From the NCBI GenBank assembly GCA_025618425.1, contig CM046841.1, positions 11,108,654 to 11,172,653 on the forward strand: a DNA stretch of 64,000 nucleotides, written 5' to 3'. The notes beneath the pieces were generated by a model. It had not been told where the DNA came from. It did no database searches and saw nothing but the letters and a program-made list of their open reading frames with translations. Origin of the DNA: Heliocidaris tuberculata. Taxonomy: Eukaryota > Echinodermata > Echinoidea > Camarodonta > Echinometridae. This document shows positions 12,951-25,416 of the stretch, in pieces; positions within the stretch are counted from its first letter, which is position 1, and every line of letters begins with the position of its first letter. The translations under genes were made by a program, and so were the position numbers.

Positions 12951-13256
12951 AATCAAAGTTTTGTCCAATGGTCACACTAATGGAGAAAAATTTAAGAATT
13001 GTTCAAATCAATTAGCATAATTGAGAAAAAGTAAAAATTATTTCCTCATATACATGTATTAACATGAAAATAAAATTGAGTTGAAATATTTTGAGGTTTC
13101 ATCTGACATTTCAAATATTAACCATCTCCAAATTGGTGAGGACCCATTAGCAATGTCAGTCTTCCAGAAGGACTTGAAAAATCATGGTCACACCAGTCAA
13201 TGTCCATCGTAACTATTACCGGTTTACCTGCCATGCACCAAACACTATAGTTTTAA

Positions 13257-13790
13257 ACTGGTGATCATGTCTTGCAATAGGAGAATACATCCTTCCAGGC
13301 CCTGCGGGTCCCTTGAAAAGATGGTTTAGTCTCTCCCCAATCTCAGACTGGTGATCACCTCTTATGACAGAAATCCATCCTTCCTGTCCACAAGTGAGGT
13401 TTAAAAGATGATTCCATTATTTCCCCAATCTAAGACTGGCGATCATTTCTTACAACAGAAATCCATCTTTCTTATCCCCGGGTGTCCTCTAAAAAGTTGT
13501 TCCAGTCTCTCTCATCTCAGACTAGTAATCATTTCTTACAACAGAAATCGATCCTTCTTATCCCCGGGTGTCCTCTAAAAAGCTGTTCCAGTCTCTCTCA
13601 TCTCAGACTGGTGATCATCTCTTACGAAAGAAGTCCATCCTACCTGTCCCCGGATGTCTTTTAAAACATGGTTCCAGTCTCTCCCCCCATCTCAGATCAG
13701 ACTGGTGATCATCTCTTACGATAGAAATCCATCCTTCCTGTCCCTGGGTGTCCTTTAAAAGACAGTTCCAGTCTCTCTCCCATCTCAGTG
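13257..13790. repeat. Tandem array, six units of 86-94 bp
   Basis: Units start at 13257, 13347, 13435, 13521, 13607 and 13701, each with actggtgatca, gaaatccatcctt, a tcc-cgggtgtcc box and a ccagtctctc box. Spacing is 90, 88, 86, 86 and 94. It would lie in the 3' end of the large gene if candidate exon 27 is real. Confidence 0.9.
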
Positions 13791-13845
13791 TTATCTTGAT
13801 GATTTCTCCTTGTGTTGCTCAATATATGTTTCTCTGTAGCACCTC
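13709..13845 (-). CDS. Candidate exon 27: alternative C-terminus
   Basis: If the strong donor at 16727 is used, an acceptor with a pyrimidine/G-rich tract (tttgtgtag) at 13846-13847 gives a phase-compatible exon of 44 codons ending in TGA (begins GGATEKHILSNTRRN, ends FYRKR). Its last half overlaps the 5' unit of a tandem array. No homology supports it, and other terminal exons are possible. Confidence 0.3.
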
Positions 13846-14725
13846 CTACACAAACACACAAATTTGATAAATAATACCATTGATTGCAGTTGTTTCACAA
13901 AAGGAGTTAACCCCAATGCACATTATACGATCCGACTGTGATAATATTGCAATTACATTAGATATTGAAATTTAAACAAACATAATCTTCCTGATTGAAG
14001 TTCTGAATAACAATGTGAAAACGACGAACAAAATTTCAGGGTATTGTAAGCCTTCTATTCAGAGTAAAGGCCAAATGAGCTTTGAATCGTAGACAATCAC
14101 ACGACTGATGTGACGTCAACATGATTTGGAGCCGATTTGTCCTTTTCTCCTACCAGGAAGCTCGCGAAGGCCCAAAATTTTGCTTTCATTATTCATATGA
14201 CTATTCAGAACCCCCACCATGTAGATTTTACTTATTTAAATGTGTACGTCAAATGCTATGGCAAATTCTTCCAAATTCGGATCGTAGTCAGATCGTATAG
14301 TGTGCGGTGGGCTTTGGACTATTTTGTCAAAAGATATATTCTTCAAATGGAGGTACTGTTGTAAATCAACATAGCAACAACTGCAATTTCGCTCCTTGGT
14401 TTGAGTTTCATTAGGTAGCTTACCCAAATGTGATGGCACTAAAAAAACAGGAAAGATGCAAATGATGAAATTATTCAAAATCATAATTTCATTCCATGCA
14501 GGCAGAACTAAAATATTATGATGTAGAATTAGTAGTTAACTCTATTAACACTTTTAAGCAAATTCATATGAAAACTTTTATTCAGAAAAGTCTGATTGTA
14601 ATTTTAGATGCACAGACAAAACTAGCAATTTTGCTCTTTGTATCTTTCCCGCATCTTTATGTGCCATTACGTTTCGATAAACTACCGTCAGGATCTGCTA
14701 CAAGCTCAATAATATGAAATATTAA

Positions 14726-15204
14726 AGTGATTGATTAACTTTGTGAAAAATTGTAAAATCAGCTCAAATGCCAGTGAATTGTGTGCAGTCCTCTAACTAC
14801 ATATATAATTAAGGATATGTGAAAGTATGAGAGAAAATGGAACCCGTTTACTATCCTAAAAAAGAGAAAATCGCGATCAATCGCTAGCGCAAGTCGCTCG
14901 GCTTCTTCGCTGCGCTACAGTCACAAAAACCAAGCACCAGCGCTTGGCGATTTCAGAGCGGGTTTCCAGCCCGTACGGTATTCTGTGATAGAGCGAGGTA
15001 TGTCAACCGTAAGAGTTCTTTAAGGTTCGGTGGTACTCTATTCCGACATCAATGTTCAATCGTAAATATCTTGATATATAAACGACCGATCAGCTTATAA
15101 AACTCAGGCGATTCCTGTCTGAGCTAAAGGTTTGCAATTATGATTACAGCATTAGCTGGAACAGTGATTTTTTTTTCAATCCTGGGCAAAGTTAATCAAT
15201 GCCT
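14726..15204 (+). mobile_element. 479-bp TTAA-type MITE, copy 1
   Basis: Inverted ends agtgattgattaactttg / caaagttaatcaatgcctt with TTAA at 14722-14725 and 15205-15208. Contains a GC-rich core with gcgctagc/gcgagt words. A near-identical inverted copy is at 29368-29848. Confidence 0.88.
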
Positions 15205-15627
15205 TTAAATAGGATTAGGTGCATGCATAGAAGAATATCCCGATACTGATAAACAAAATTTCATGACATGTGTTTCTTTTATAAATTGGGTGCTTATTGA
15301 CCCCGATATACATGTAAAATATATCCACAATTATATATTCAATTATACATGTAGTTGTTACAAAAGTTCAGTTCTCAGAGCTATACAGATGGTCACTGAA
15401 CTGATGTATAAATGTGGTTTGGCAAAATATAGTTGGACAATTTCATGGCCCTATTTGTCAAAATGAAAGAGTGAAAATATTTCCAATTGTGCAAAAATTT
15501 GCCTACAGTTCAGGGACAACAAGGGGCTTGAAAATAGGATAACCATCTAATACATTACCCTATTACAAGTACATGAGTACGTTATATACTCCTGGGACAA
15601 ATGTTTGTGGTCAATATATCACATTAA

Positions 15628-15912
15628 CCCTTTCGAGACAATTGACAACATTTTGTGGTTTGGCTCAATATCTTTTGATTCAGAGCTCTAAAAACTATAC
15701 CAGATGCACGAGTAGAAAGAGCAAAATTTTTTACACACTCTATGTCCATTTTTGTTGCATGACCATATTGTGTTTGATGTCAGGAATTTAAAAAATGAGA
15801 AGCTTTAAAATCCTTAAATTGGCAACACATTGAGAGGTTCAAAATCAAAGTTTTTTTTTCATAAAAATTTCAATTTTTTTCAACTTTTCTACAAATTTTG
15901 CAACCATGTATA
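15628..15912 (+). mobile_element. TTAACCCTTTC-end MITE, truncated
   Basis: Begins TTAACCCTTTCGAGACAATTG at 15624 and follows the family to about 15910, where a different repeat begins. Confidence 0.75.
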
Positions 15913-15917
15913 TTGTT

Positions 15918-16590
15918 TTAACCCTAAAAGGGCAGGGGGTGGAATCCACCCCCCTAGACATTTCTCGCAATATGTCCGCGACGCGTAAAGCAGTCACCGT
16001 GGCGTTTCATGATTTTTTTCTTTCGAATCTCACGCATCTGTTGAGACCAAATTCTCGATGTCCGTGCATGCGGTTCCGAAGTTACTCAACATTTCGTACT
16101 TGCATGTCAGACAAAAAATTGCTTAAAAACGTGATCTTGTGTATAATTTCAATACGAAATGTGTTTTCAGCCAAAATTTAGAAATCTATGAATATTTTTA
16201 CATTTACTGATTAAAATTAATTTATTTTATGCTGTTTATGATCACAAAAGTGTCCCCAACAAATTTCATCCAGAAAACAAAAGGTAAAAAAAACAAAGAA
16301 ATACATAAGAAATTTTAAGTACAATAAAATACATTAGAAATCAATTTTGATACCAAATTTTTTTTCAAGTATATTTGCTAAGAATACTGGAAAGAGTGTC
16401 TAGACCAAAAATTAGCATTTTTTGAGCTTTAATTAATGATTTAGAGCAAAATTTTGATTTCATGCATAAATTAGCATAATTAATTAATGTGAAATTTTTC
16501 CAGAGCATTTAATTACACAGTTTTGTAGATTACGTTGTGGACGACATGCATGCCAATTTTCGGTCAAGATCTCAAAGGGGTGGATTCCTT
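15918..16590. repeat. Dispersed repeat with ggtggaatccaccccc end
   Basis: Starts gggggtggaatccacccccc and ends ggggtggattcc, in inverted relation; interior AT-rich. Family not identified. Confidence 0.5.
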
Positions 16591-16727
16591 GTTATAGCGA
16601 GTTTCCACTGTACATGTATCTTTGATAAAATGTAGCCAGAGTAAATTTTAGAGCACCCTTTTAATCATGCAGGTATATGGAGTGACATCCGTGGGAACAG
16701 CCCCACACAGAGTTCAATGTCACTTAC

Positions 16728-16903
16728 CCACTGCCTTGACTCCACTGTGTTTCTGTTCAATCTCACTCAGAGCTCTCAGACAATCGATGTAGTTTGACCT
16801 ACAGGACTGGTCGGCGCAGGCGACTGGGAAGCGCTCGTCAGTGCACGGCCCGTCATAGTTACTCCCAACACAATGAGAGACAAGATCAAATCCGTATGGG
16901 TTC
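16728..16903 (-). CDS. Exon 26: cysteine-rich tail
   Basis: Residues 1763-1821 plus one base. Acceptor gtttcctcag. NPYGFDLVSHCVGSNYDGPC, FPVACADQSCRSNYIDCLRA; with exon 25 this is six cysteines, as expected for disulphides in the secretory pathway. It either ends at GTG|GTAAGTGA, a very strong donor leading to another exon, or reads through two codons to the TGA at 16720-16722, giving a 1,823-residue protein. Confidence 0.82.
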
Positions 16904-17180
16904 CTGAGGAAACAGAAAGATGGAAATTTTATAATAAAAATTGGAGGAAAAGAGAAAAAATATTGAGTAAAGTCATAAGTGTTCATCTGTGCTTGACCCC
17001 TCAGTTACTCCCCAAAACAAAGATAGACAAGATCAAAGCCATACGGGTTCTTGAGAGAAACATAAGATAACAATTACAGAATGACATAGCTCACTGTATG
17101 GCAATAAAGGAGAAAAGAATTAAAACAATCAAATAATTATCAAATGTTAAATCATCTTAATCATAAAGGCAGTATTATTA

Positions 17181-17364
17181 CTGAATTGTAGGTTTAGTTT
17201 TTCAGGGTTACACTGCGTAATCTTTCTCTTGATGATGATCAGAGCATACTGATCGAAACATCGAGAACCACAGAGCTTTTAGCGGAGCTCACCAGCCCTT
17301 TTCAGGGCTCTTATTCCTTGAAAGATAACATGGTATAACCCTGAATACTAAACCTACAATTCAG
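17181..17364. repeat. Inverted repeat with ctgaattgtaggtttagt arms
   Basis: Arms at 17181-17209 and 17337-17364 with an interior ctgatcgaaacatcgag box; intron between exons 25 and 26. Confidence 0.75.
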
Positions 17365-17772
17365 TTTCTTCACCATGAAAATTATCGCTGATACTTTACT
17401 AAATATTGTTACTATTATTCTTTATTACAATACATTTTTTCAAAATGAGAATTATGGCAATATATGTGCATGCCGGTATGTTACATTCCTTTGGATTATT
17501 AATACAGATTACACTTGATCAAATGGTAAAGATTGTTGGAGTGTGTTTGGAGTGTATTACTAGCAATCACCCATTTGCCTCTTATGTACTTTTGCTTGAA
17601 TTGCCCACAATTTTCATCTTTTTGAAAGAAAATTTTAACTCTGTCTTTGTCTTATTCGTTATGATGATTTCAATAACACTTAAGAGAGATTATACAAATG
17701 TAACTCTAAAAAGGTTGAACTGTATAATTATCTTTTAAACCAAATCCTTTCCAATCACTGTATAAACCTCAC

Positions 17773-17840
17773 CTTCCATTAAAGTTACAGTGTCCAAAAT
17801 CATCTACAGTCCTTCTGTAGTTCATGAGCATGGCCATTAT
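17773..17840 (-). CDS. Exon 25: module C
   Basis: Residues 1741-1762 plus two bases. Acceptor ttgattgtag, donor GGAAG|GTGAGG. IMAMLMNYRRTVDDFGHC begins the cysteine-containing tail. Confidence 0.8.
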
Positions 17841-19696
17841 CTACAATCAAATCAAGACAAAAATAGTGTCATTCCAAAAAAATATGTAACAGCACCTGCA
17901 TTTGCAATGTCACTAGGCTAGATTGTTCTCACTGTTAGGGAAACAAATAGAACATCTAGACTGATACGTCTTGGAAATGCTGATCATGGTCGTATAGGCA
18001 AATTTTGTGAGGGGGCTGACATCTGTTGCCAAAATATCAACCATCAAGTTTCTAATTTGACAATTTTTTTGTAGTGAACATACATGTATACAGAAATTAC
18101 ATATTCCAGCATACTCCTGTATGAATCAATATATAAGGGCACCTTGCTTCATAACTAGGTGGATATTTGGACACTTTGAGGCATGAATATGAGGTGCTGG
18201 TTGCCCGAATATCAGAAATTACATACCAGACATTTTCAATTTAACTTCGAAAAGAAAATAAAGATAAATAATGTATAGCGTTTATAAGCTCAAGTCTAAT
18301 AGATGAGACATTTCTGTAATATTTCAGTGAGTTCATTCCTAAACCCCTTTTGATCCACTATGTTTTTGGACAATTGCCATAAATGAACTTCCAAGGATGC
18401 AATTTTGACTTATAATTCTTTGTTTCAATGATACATTGTGCGTACAAAAACTTCCTCAAATATCAACTGCACAAGAGAGGTAACATTTTGTGTTTCTTGA
18501 AGAAAACTGTATAGACCTTCTTAGTCCAAACAATTTGTTCAGCACTCAAATGCATGGGCAGAAATACCACCAACAGCCAGTAAGTGTCTTTTCATGAATG
18601 TGTACCTCTTCTATTTACTTCAAAGGTACTGGTATACATGTGTATAAGAGTGGGTATACATGTGAATAACAATATAAGAGAAGAATGAACACGAAGCTTG
18701 TTAGTGTCATGTGATCTCTTTTGTCCAAGGATTAGAGAGAGTACAAAGGACTGGGTCAGAATTGGAACAGTACTAGCAACGCCCTGGACAAGGAAGCTGG
18801 GAAAGTAAATCAATACCATAAACAATACATGATGCTGAAAAACATTTTCTAAGCTGAAGCCTAAAGTAGGGCACTGGATTATGGTCAATACAACACTGAT
18901 CACGGGTTCTTATTGATTAGTCTAGGAGTACAGACAAACATTTTACAAAAGTCATGGTGATATGAGTCAAGCCTTAGCCCATGTGCCAGCCTTACGATAG
19001 CAAAAACTACAAGTATAACAATACATTCTACAATAACCATTAACCAGAAAGCCAGAACTAATATGTTAGACATCAACACAAATACCTGCAATGGTAACTG
19101 TCAATCAAACAAAGTACATGTATGTGTTTAACTGATCCATGTATAGGCAAAAAATACATGGTACATGTAAATGTAGGTCTAGAAGCTAGCTATAAATTTG
19201 GTCATTCTCGTAATCTGAATTGGACAATTTATTAAAAGTGCATGATTTGTGTTTAGGTATAGCAGGACTGGGCCTAAGATCAGGCATCTCAGAAACAACT
19301 ACCATGTGCATGCAGGATACCGGTATACTTAAGTGAAGACAGTTCAGACCGTATGTAGTGACTGAACAGTTTGTAGCTGCAGACTACAACACAATATTAT
19401 AAGGATCTCAATGACATTAGGAGCAAGAATGGGGTGGTTAAGTTTGTCCCTGGATACCTGGTTGAGTTCAATCCACACACATGAATTCTCACAATGGTAC
19501 AGGTCTCTACTAGCAGCTCATTTACAAGAACTTGTTAAGATAGGATTATACAAGCTTTAAACCTCTGTGGTGTCAACAGAGGACAATAGAAGCCAATTTA
19601 GCACTCTCCTTGGACTTGACTTATAATGTGAGCTCTTTATGCTGGGTTATACAGAGAACATCACACAGAATTCATCCCTACTTTGTGGGTTTATGA

Positions 19697-20112
19697 TTAC
19701 CCTTTCGAGACAACTGACCTAGGCTTATTTTGTGGTTTGGATCAATTAACTTTTGATTCAGAGCTCTAAAAAATATACCAGAGTCATGAGTAGAAAGAGC
19801 AAAAATTTCTGCACACACTGTGTCTATTTTTTGTTGCATGACCATATTTGATGCCACAAATACTACAAACGAGAATATTTAAGCTTTAAAATCCTTAAAT
19901 TGGCAACACATTAAGAGGTTCAAAATCATTGTTTTTTTATCAAATTGGCAATTTTTTCAACTTTTTGACAAAATTCCTAACCATGTATATTGTTTTCAAA
20001 GACATTACACCGTATTACAACCATTTAGCACTGAAAGAAAAATAGTATTGTTGCCAATTTGAAGAACAAAATGTGATCAATTTAACCCTTAAATAATTCC
20101 TGTCCTGAAAGG
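19697..20112 (+). mobile_element. TTAACCCTTTC-end MITE
   Basis: Full-length plus copy from ccctttcgagacaactg to ctgtcctgaaagga, followed by TTAA at 20113. Intron between exons 24 and 25. Confidence 0.8.
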
Positions 20113-20764
20113 ATTAAGAGGAAGCCAGGCATGGGTTCTTTGAAAGGATGTACAATGTAAAGAGGATCATTGAGCAGAAAGGCTTCAGAACACTTGTCTT
20201 GTATAAGTGGCTAATTATGCAGTCGAGTAGGATGGGTCCAGACATTGTCAGTGCACCAGTCTTTAATACTTCGTTGGTGAAATCCTACTTAAATAAGAAA
20301 TTGATTAGGGGGAGAGTGTGGGAGGAGGGTGCACACCGTCTTTCCCTCTTCTCTACTTTTCTATCTTTGAAAAAAAAAATCAAACATGGCCCCCATTCCA
20401 CCCACAGCTACAACGCTATACTCATGAAAAGTAGCATGCAATGTTGTTGCAACATTCCCAAAGGTCTGCAACAACAAAGAGCATGCACTGTAGATTTATA
20501 AGGCAAAACAACAAATTTCGATAACCCAGGCACAGGTACAGGCAGGAATCACCAAAGACGTTTGCTTAATTAAATGTCATAATGTTAACCCATCAACTCG
20601 TACTTTCCCAATAACTACAGGACTGATTAAGCTGACATGGGTTTAGTTTTGTTAGGAAATAATCAAACCAATGAACATATTTCTTTTCTTCCTTAACATG
20701 GCAAAGGTCTTTGAAAGATAATCATGACTGGTTAATAATAAGATGTCAAATGTTTCATTATTAC

Positions 20765-20835
20765 CTGGTAGGCTGCCGGAGCCATTTTATCAAGTGTCAT
20801 CTGCTTTGTATCATAGTCAATGTACTCCAACGTCC
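20765..20835 (-). CDS. Exon 24: module C, IDYDT block
   Basis: Residues 1717-1740. Donor TACCAG|GTAATA. The acceptor is a tandem site, ttttcag followed by gag. The first AG makes an in-frame TGA with the split codon; the second gives Trp1717 and W-TLEYIDYDTKQMTLDKM-APAAYQ. I used the second. Confidence 0.75.
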
Positions 20836-21489
20836 CTCCTGAAAATACTACACACAATGATCACATACAGATAGAAAAGAAAATGGAATGCTTTAAATCA
20901 TTGAAACTTCACACATCTAGTTATATTCCTACATATTTCTTGACAAAAATGGTCTAAAACCTCTGTTAATCATTATATAGTGAACTCTTTTTAAGTAGAT
21001 GCCTTGATTGCAAGATATTGAGGTCAATAGTATGGTTTACCCAGCAGTGTTGAACTACATATCATACAAAGAAGATTAGGGGTGTTACTGTACATGTACA
21101 TTAAGAAGAATATTCCTGCAGACACAGAAAGAGCATAGCAAAGGCAAGTTAGCAGCAAGATTTCTGGGCTGAGTTGCATTTATAGTTTTGTGATGAAACA
21201 AAACTTTTGATTAAATCCAACACCACTTTCAGTCAATATACAGCTGTCTTTTAGAAAATTACCTTAAACAAATTGTTGTGTCGATACTGCATTGAAATTT
21301 GTAAGCATCTGTATTTTCTATTAGATCCGATATATTTGTTGCCTGCAACATATGTAAATTATTACATTTTTTTAAAAAAATATCTTTGAAACTTACTTGT
21401 GTCAGTATACAACTGTTTGCAAAACACAAAGATTATGCAATATTTTCACAGAACATTGAAATACCAGGAAAGAAAATATGTACACTTAC

Positions 21490-21603
21490 ATATGTTCCAT
21501 GGAGCCATATCACCATATAGGGGTAGTTTCAAGAACTGAATGTAGAAGTTTTCTTTGATTTTTGGTAGCAGCCCCATCCTAAGGAGTGCTATCAAGGAGA
21601 TAC
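21490..21603 (-). CDS. Exon 23: module C, YGDMAPWNI block
   Basis: Residues 1679-1716 plus one base. Acceptor tttatggcag, donor ATAT|GTAAGT. GISLIALLRMGLLP then FYIQFLKLPLYGDMAPWNI. The spacing G-D-x-x-P-x-N equals that of the catalytic loop of aminoglycoside-phosphotransferase-like kinases, but this is only a motif resemblance. In module B the same place reads HNDMCPMTI. Confidence 0.83.
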
Positions 21604-21910
21604 CTGCCATAAAGGAACATGTATCATTAAATAGGACTGTTCCATGTTACAATTCAGCCAAAGTATGGCATATAAACTTAGAATTTTTCACACTGTGCTT
21701 TAAACTTGCTAACTTTGTATTGGAAGTTCCAATAGTAAGAGGGAATAAAATAATCAGGATAAGCAATCCAACCCCTACTTATACCCCCCCCCCCCCCACC
21801 TCACCCTTTGACCCACCACTAATGGGAAAAAAGACCTTTGACAGGTTTTATGCTCATGCATCACTTCGGTCACAACAACCAGATTGACAAAAGACCAATG
21901 AAACAAAATA

Positions 21911-22079
21911 CAGTTAACTCTGCATAACTTGAAGTCGCATAAGTCGAACTTTTCCTAAGCCGAATCAATTTTTTTTACCAAACTATGAAAAACATGTGTT
22001 TTTTTACATTTCCTACATGTAAGTCGAACTACAGGTATTTCTTGTGGTCCCATCAGATTCGACTTAAGCACGGTTAACT
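21911..22079. mobile_element. cagttaact MITE, 169 bp
   Basis: Inverted ends cagttaact / cggttaact and internal taagtcgaact arms. Confidence 0.75.
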
Positions 22080-22620
22080 ATATAACATTACCAAAAATGG
22101 CCAAGTTATTTATTCTTTTGGAGTCAGTTTGATAATGTGTAACTGGGGTATCTTCTTGTTATGTATGAGATTATTTCATTTTAATATGAGGGGGATGTAA
22201 GACATCGGTAATAATTAACAATTTTGAAATAAACTCATAAAAAAAAAAAACCTTCAAAATAATCAGAAAATGGTTATGGATATACATGTATATTATGAGG
22301 TTGGTTGCATGAACTACATGTATAAGGCCTGTAGTCATACATGTGTAAAAGCATTCAGTCTTTAGTCCAGGTTTAAACTTCCAAATGGGGAGAGTTTACT
22401 GATTTATAGAGCATCAACGGAGTGTCTAACTCTTCCTTCCGTGCAAAATACCTGTAGTTCTGTGACTAAATGTATAAATAAAAATCTTTTCATTACGAAA
22501 TAAATTTCTCATGTTGATGTCATTACTTGATCCATTTTATTCTGCTAGAGAACTAAAGAAATTTGAAAGGAATAAAGAGGCTGACCCTTGACACTCCATA
22601 TAGGAGTGGACCGAGCTAGA

Positions 22621-22842
22621 CCAGGGGGGTGTTTCACAAAGAGTTAAGTTGGACTTAAAGTCGCACTTAAATTCCTAGCTGTGTGCTGTATAATACACAT
22701 CACCGCATTGGTCAGATCATGCTCAGGGGACTCGCGCTATTGGGAAGTCTATCAATGAGATTACGCGTTAAATACCGGATGCACATTGGCGCTTACGCAT
22801 GACTTTAATTCCAACTTAACTCTTTGTGAAACACCCCCTGGT
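22621..22842. mobile_element. Fold-back MITE with ccagggggtgtttcacaaag ends
   Basis: Inverted ends ggggtgtttcacaaagagtt / aactctttgtgaaacacccc; 222 bp. Confidence 0.82.
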
Positions 22843-22950
22843 TTAACTTAGTCCATCTTTATTAATACAGGCCTTAAGGTTTACTACATGTATAGCTTTA
22901 GGTTTCTTCTTGTTAATACTTTATTAATATACACATGTAAACTAACTAAC

Positions 22951-23089
22951 CTTTGACCTCTTCATAAGGAATCTTGAAACCATCATGGGATCTGACAAGG
23001 TAGACGTCGTAATGTGTAGCATTGGATTTACAATGAAGTGAGTACTTGCGTTGGTGTCCATCTAGCACGTACATGAAATGATGATCCAC
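22951..23089 (-). CDS. Exon 22: module C
   Basis: Residues 1633-1678 plus one base. Acceptor ttttttaaag, donor AAAG|GTTAGT. VDHHFMYVLDGHQRKYSLHC and YDVYLVRSHDGFKIPYEEV, alternating hydrophobics typical of beta strands; N-A-T sequon. Confidence 0.82.
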
Positions 23090-23321
23090 CTTTAAAAAAA
23101 AAAGCATAAGATATTTATAATAAAAATACAGCTACAGGCCAAATTACAATTATCAAGTATTTGTTGCACGGGTATTTTATAGAGAAAATAGCTACAAATA
23201 AATTGTTACAAGTCCTATCATTGATGTGCACAGGTTCTCACGTCATCTAAAATATTGCAAGAAAACATTTTTTTTTTTGTCCTTAAATAGATAAAAAAGA
23301 AGATTCTTTGACAACTACGCC

Positions 23322-23463
23322 CTGGGCCCTGTTTCATAAAACTTGTCATCAATGACAAGTTGCAATAACTGATATAAGCTACTGAAATCCTTGCATCTGA
23401 TTGGCTGAGAGCAAATTTGTCGGTAAAAATCACTGACAAGACACGTGATGAAACGCCCCCTGG
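23322..23463 (-). mobile_element. ggccctgtttcataaaactt MITE
   Basis: Copy with gggccctgtttcataaaac and gatgaaacgccccc ends; intron between exons 21 and 22. Confidence 0.8.
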
Positions 23464-24033
23464 ACTAACCATCCGCTGACAACAACCACTCCAAATGGAT
23501 AACTAATTCCACCCCCCCCCCCCCTCCTCCACCCCAACAGCTACATGTACATGTATACTATTAGACCTTCCTCTATCTTGCTAGGATCTACACCCATCCC
23601 CCTTATTTAGAACGATGTGTTATAACATGAACTTCTCTCATTGGCATGAGGCCCCATGTGTTATTCTTCGTTACATGATGCCCAGTGATGCACAGTGGAC
23701 CAATCAAAAGTGCAGATGCATTTCATGGTGGGTGTAATCTCTGATATTTCCCCTCTCACCATGATGTCAAGCTGTCTCACATCCATCCTGACCATACTCC
23801 ATCCTAGCTGGGAACCATCTGGGTTTGGTTGCGGGTGTACCACGCTAGCTGATAAATTCACTTGTCCGGATTGCAATTCAATGTTCTACAAAAGCATAAA
23901 ACATCACAGAAAAAGTGGTATAAGTTTATTACTTTCTTCTAATTTCTTTTCCAATGCTGTAAGTAGTTTATTTGTCATAATTTTTATTAATTTCGTAACA
24001 GAACCAAGACCACCACTACTGGTGAAAACGTGC

Positions 24034-24309
24034 TACACTGTACAACTTGATATAAAGAGCTCCTACATGTATATAACAAGATTCCTGATATAACAAGATT
24101 CCTGATATAACAAGGTAATTTTAGTGGTTCTGGGCCTTTATCTTATTTTTTTTTTACCCTGATTAAAGGAGATTCCTGATATAACATGGTGATTTTGCTG
24201 GTCCCCGGTCTTTATGTTCTTTTGTTTCTTTACCCTGATATAAGATTCCTGATATAACAAGGTTATTTTCATGGTCCCAATGTCCTCCTTATAGTGAGTT
24301 TTCACTGTA
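24034..24309. mobile_element. cagtggaaactc MITE, internally duplicated
   Basis: Degenerate copy with several gattcctgatataacaagg words, ending gtgagttttcactg. Confidence 0.65.
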
Positions 24310-24615
24310 TAACTTCTAGTATCAAAAATAAATTAAATAAATGAATAACTGACTTGCTTAACCTAAAAATTACACTATTCTACATGTGGGTACTGCATCA
24401 TCAATCTTGGTAAAGGAGGCATATGTACCGACATTAAATTAGTCTATGAAAAATGTACATGGTGACCCTATTTTCCAAATAAAATTAATGTAGAACTGTG
24501 TACAGAGGTAATCTATTTAATGCACACAATAACGATTTGACTTTGCTCTCAAAAGAAGGGTAAAAATCTTTATATATTGATTGTCATGGGAAAGTACTAG
24601 AAAGAAAAGGCTTAA

Positions 24616-24998
24616 AGATGAAGTTTACTTCTGGTCGTACGATTACATTGTGAAAGAAACTGCCGGGAAACTATTGGGAAAGGTTGATCAAGTCTACATA
24701 AGAATTGGTGCATGCTGTGAGGTTTTGGAATCATCCAAATGATAAGAAATTTACCCTATCTCACTGAAAAACACATGCACTGCACACAGAAATGGGTAAA
24801 TGGGACTGCATACAACTGTGGCATGAATGTTCGGCCCGAACACTTCAGCAATTCCTGGTCATATTTCGAATATGAGGGCATTTGAAGAGCAATCCTTTTC
24901 AGGAGACACTTCTACTATGATGTTCTTCCAAACTGACATAAAAGGAATGAGAAAACTCACAAATTATTGTTCACCTTTCCCAGAACTCAACCTTCTCT
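24616..24998 (+). mobile_element. TTAA-type MITE with tgttcggnccgaaca core
   Basis: About 383 bp, ends agatgaagtttacttctgg / agaactcaaccttctctt, TTAA both sides, palindromic core tgttcggcccgaaca. Lies just 3' (in gene sense) of exon 21. Confidence 0.82.
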
Positions 24999-25079
24999 TT
25001 AAAACATGTGCAGATGAAAGTTCTGTTCAATAATGAACAATGATAAATACAACATAAAAGAAAGATTTAAATTAATTAC

Positions 25080-25148
25080 CTCTTTCAAAAGCCTGAGCTC
25101 ATAATTTTTGAAAATATGTAGAGGGTGGTTGCTGGCTTGGAAAATATC
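25080..25148 (-). CDS. Exon 21: module C
   Basis: Residues 1610-1632, 23 codons, phase 0. Acceptor tcactacag, donor GAG|GTAATT. DIFQASNHPLHIFKNYELRL, corresponding to the KVYLQNHARL segment of module B. Like exon 20 it is 69 bp and phase 0. Confidence 0.78.
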
Positions 25149-25416
25149 CTGTAGTGACAAAAGAAGAAAGCATAATGAGGATGTAACAACATGAATAATC
25201 TTACACACAAAATCATACTTATGAATTCAAAATGGTCTATACTGATTAAATGTAGAAATCCCTCATCGAATATAGAAATCCGTTCTCCTGAATGCTTTTG
25301 CATGTCTCCAATGTGTGACATTATTCTCAAAAAGGCAGAAATATCAGAAATATACATATACAATGTATAACAAGTATTAAAGAAATTTGGATTCTGCAAT
25401 GGAAGAATGTACTAAC

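Larger units (their letters stand above)
2991..13256. other. Intergenic, repeat-dominated
   Basis: Beyond the elements listed separately I see no coding exon. 5560-8570 and 9420-11930 are AT-rich sequence with poly-A/poly-T/poly-C runs and fragments of dispersed repeats (a gagggg/ccacc fragment at 6300-6760, an aggggaagtccaccct half-element at 7849). Confidence 0.6.

Noticed and set aside
20148..20501. 117-codon plus frame
   Set aside because: Lies in an intron of the large gene; composition and content do not suggest a protein.
23695..24093. 132-codon plus frame
   Set aside because: Runs into the cagtggaaactc MITE, has no splice-supported neighbours and no recognisable domain.
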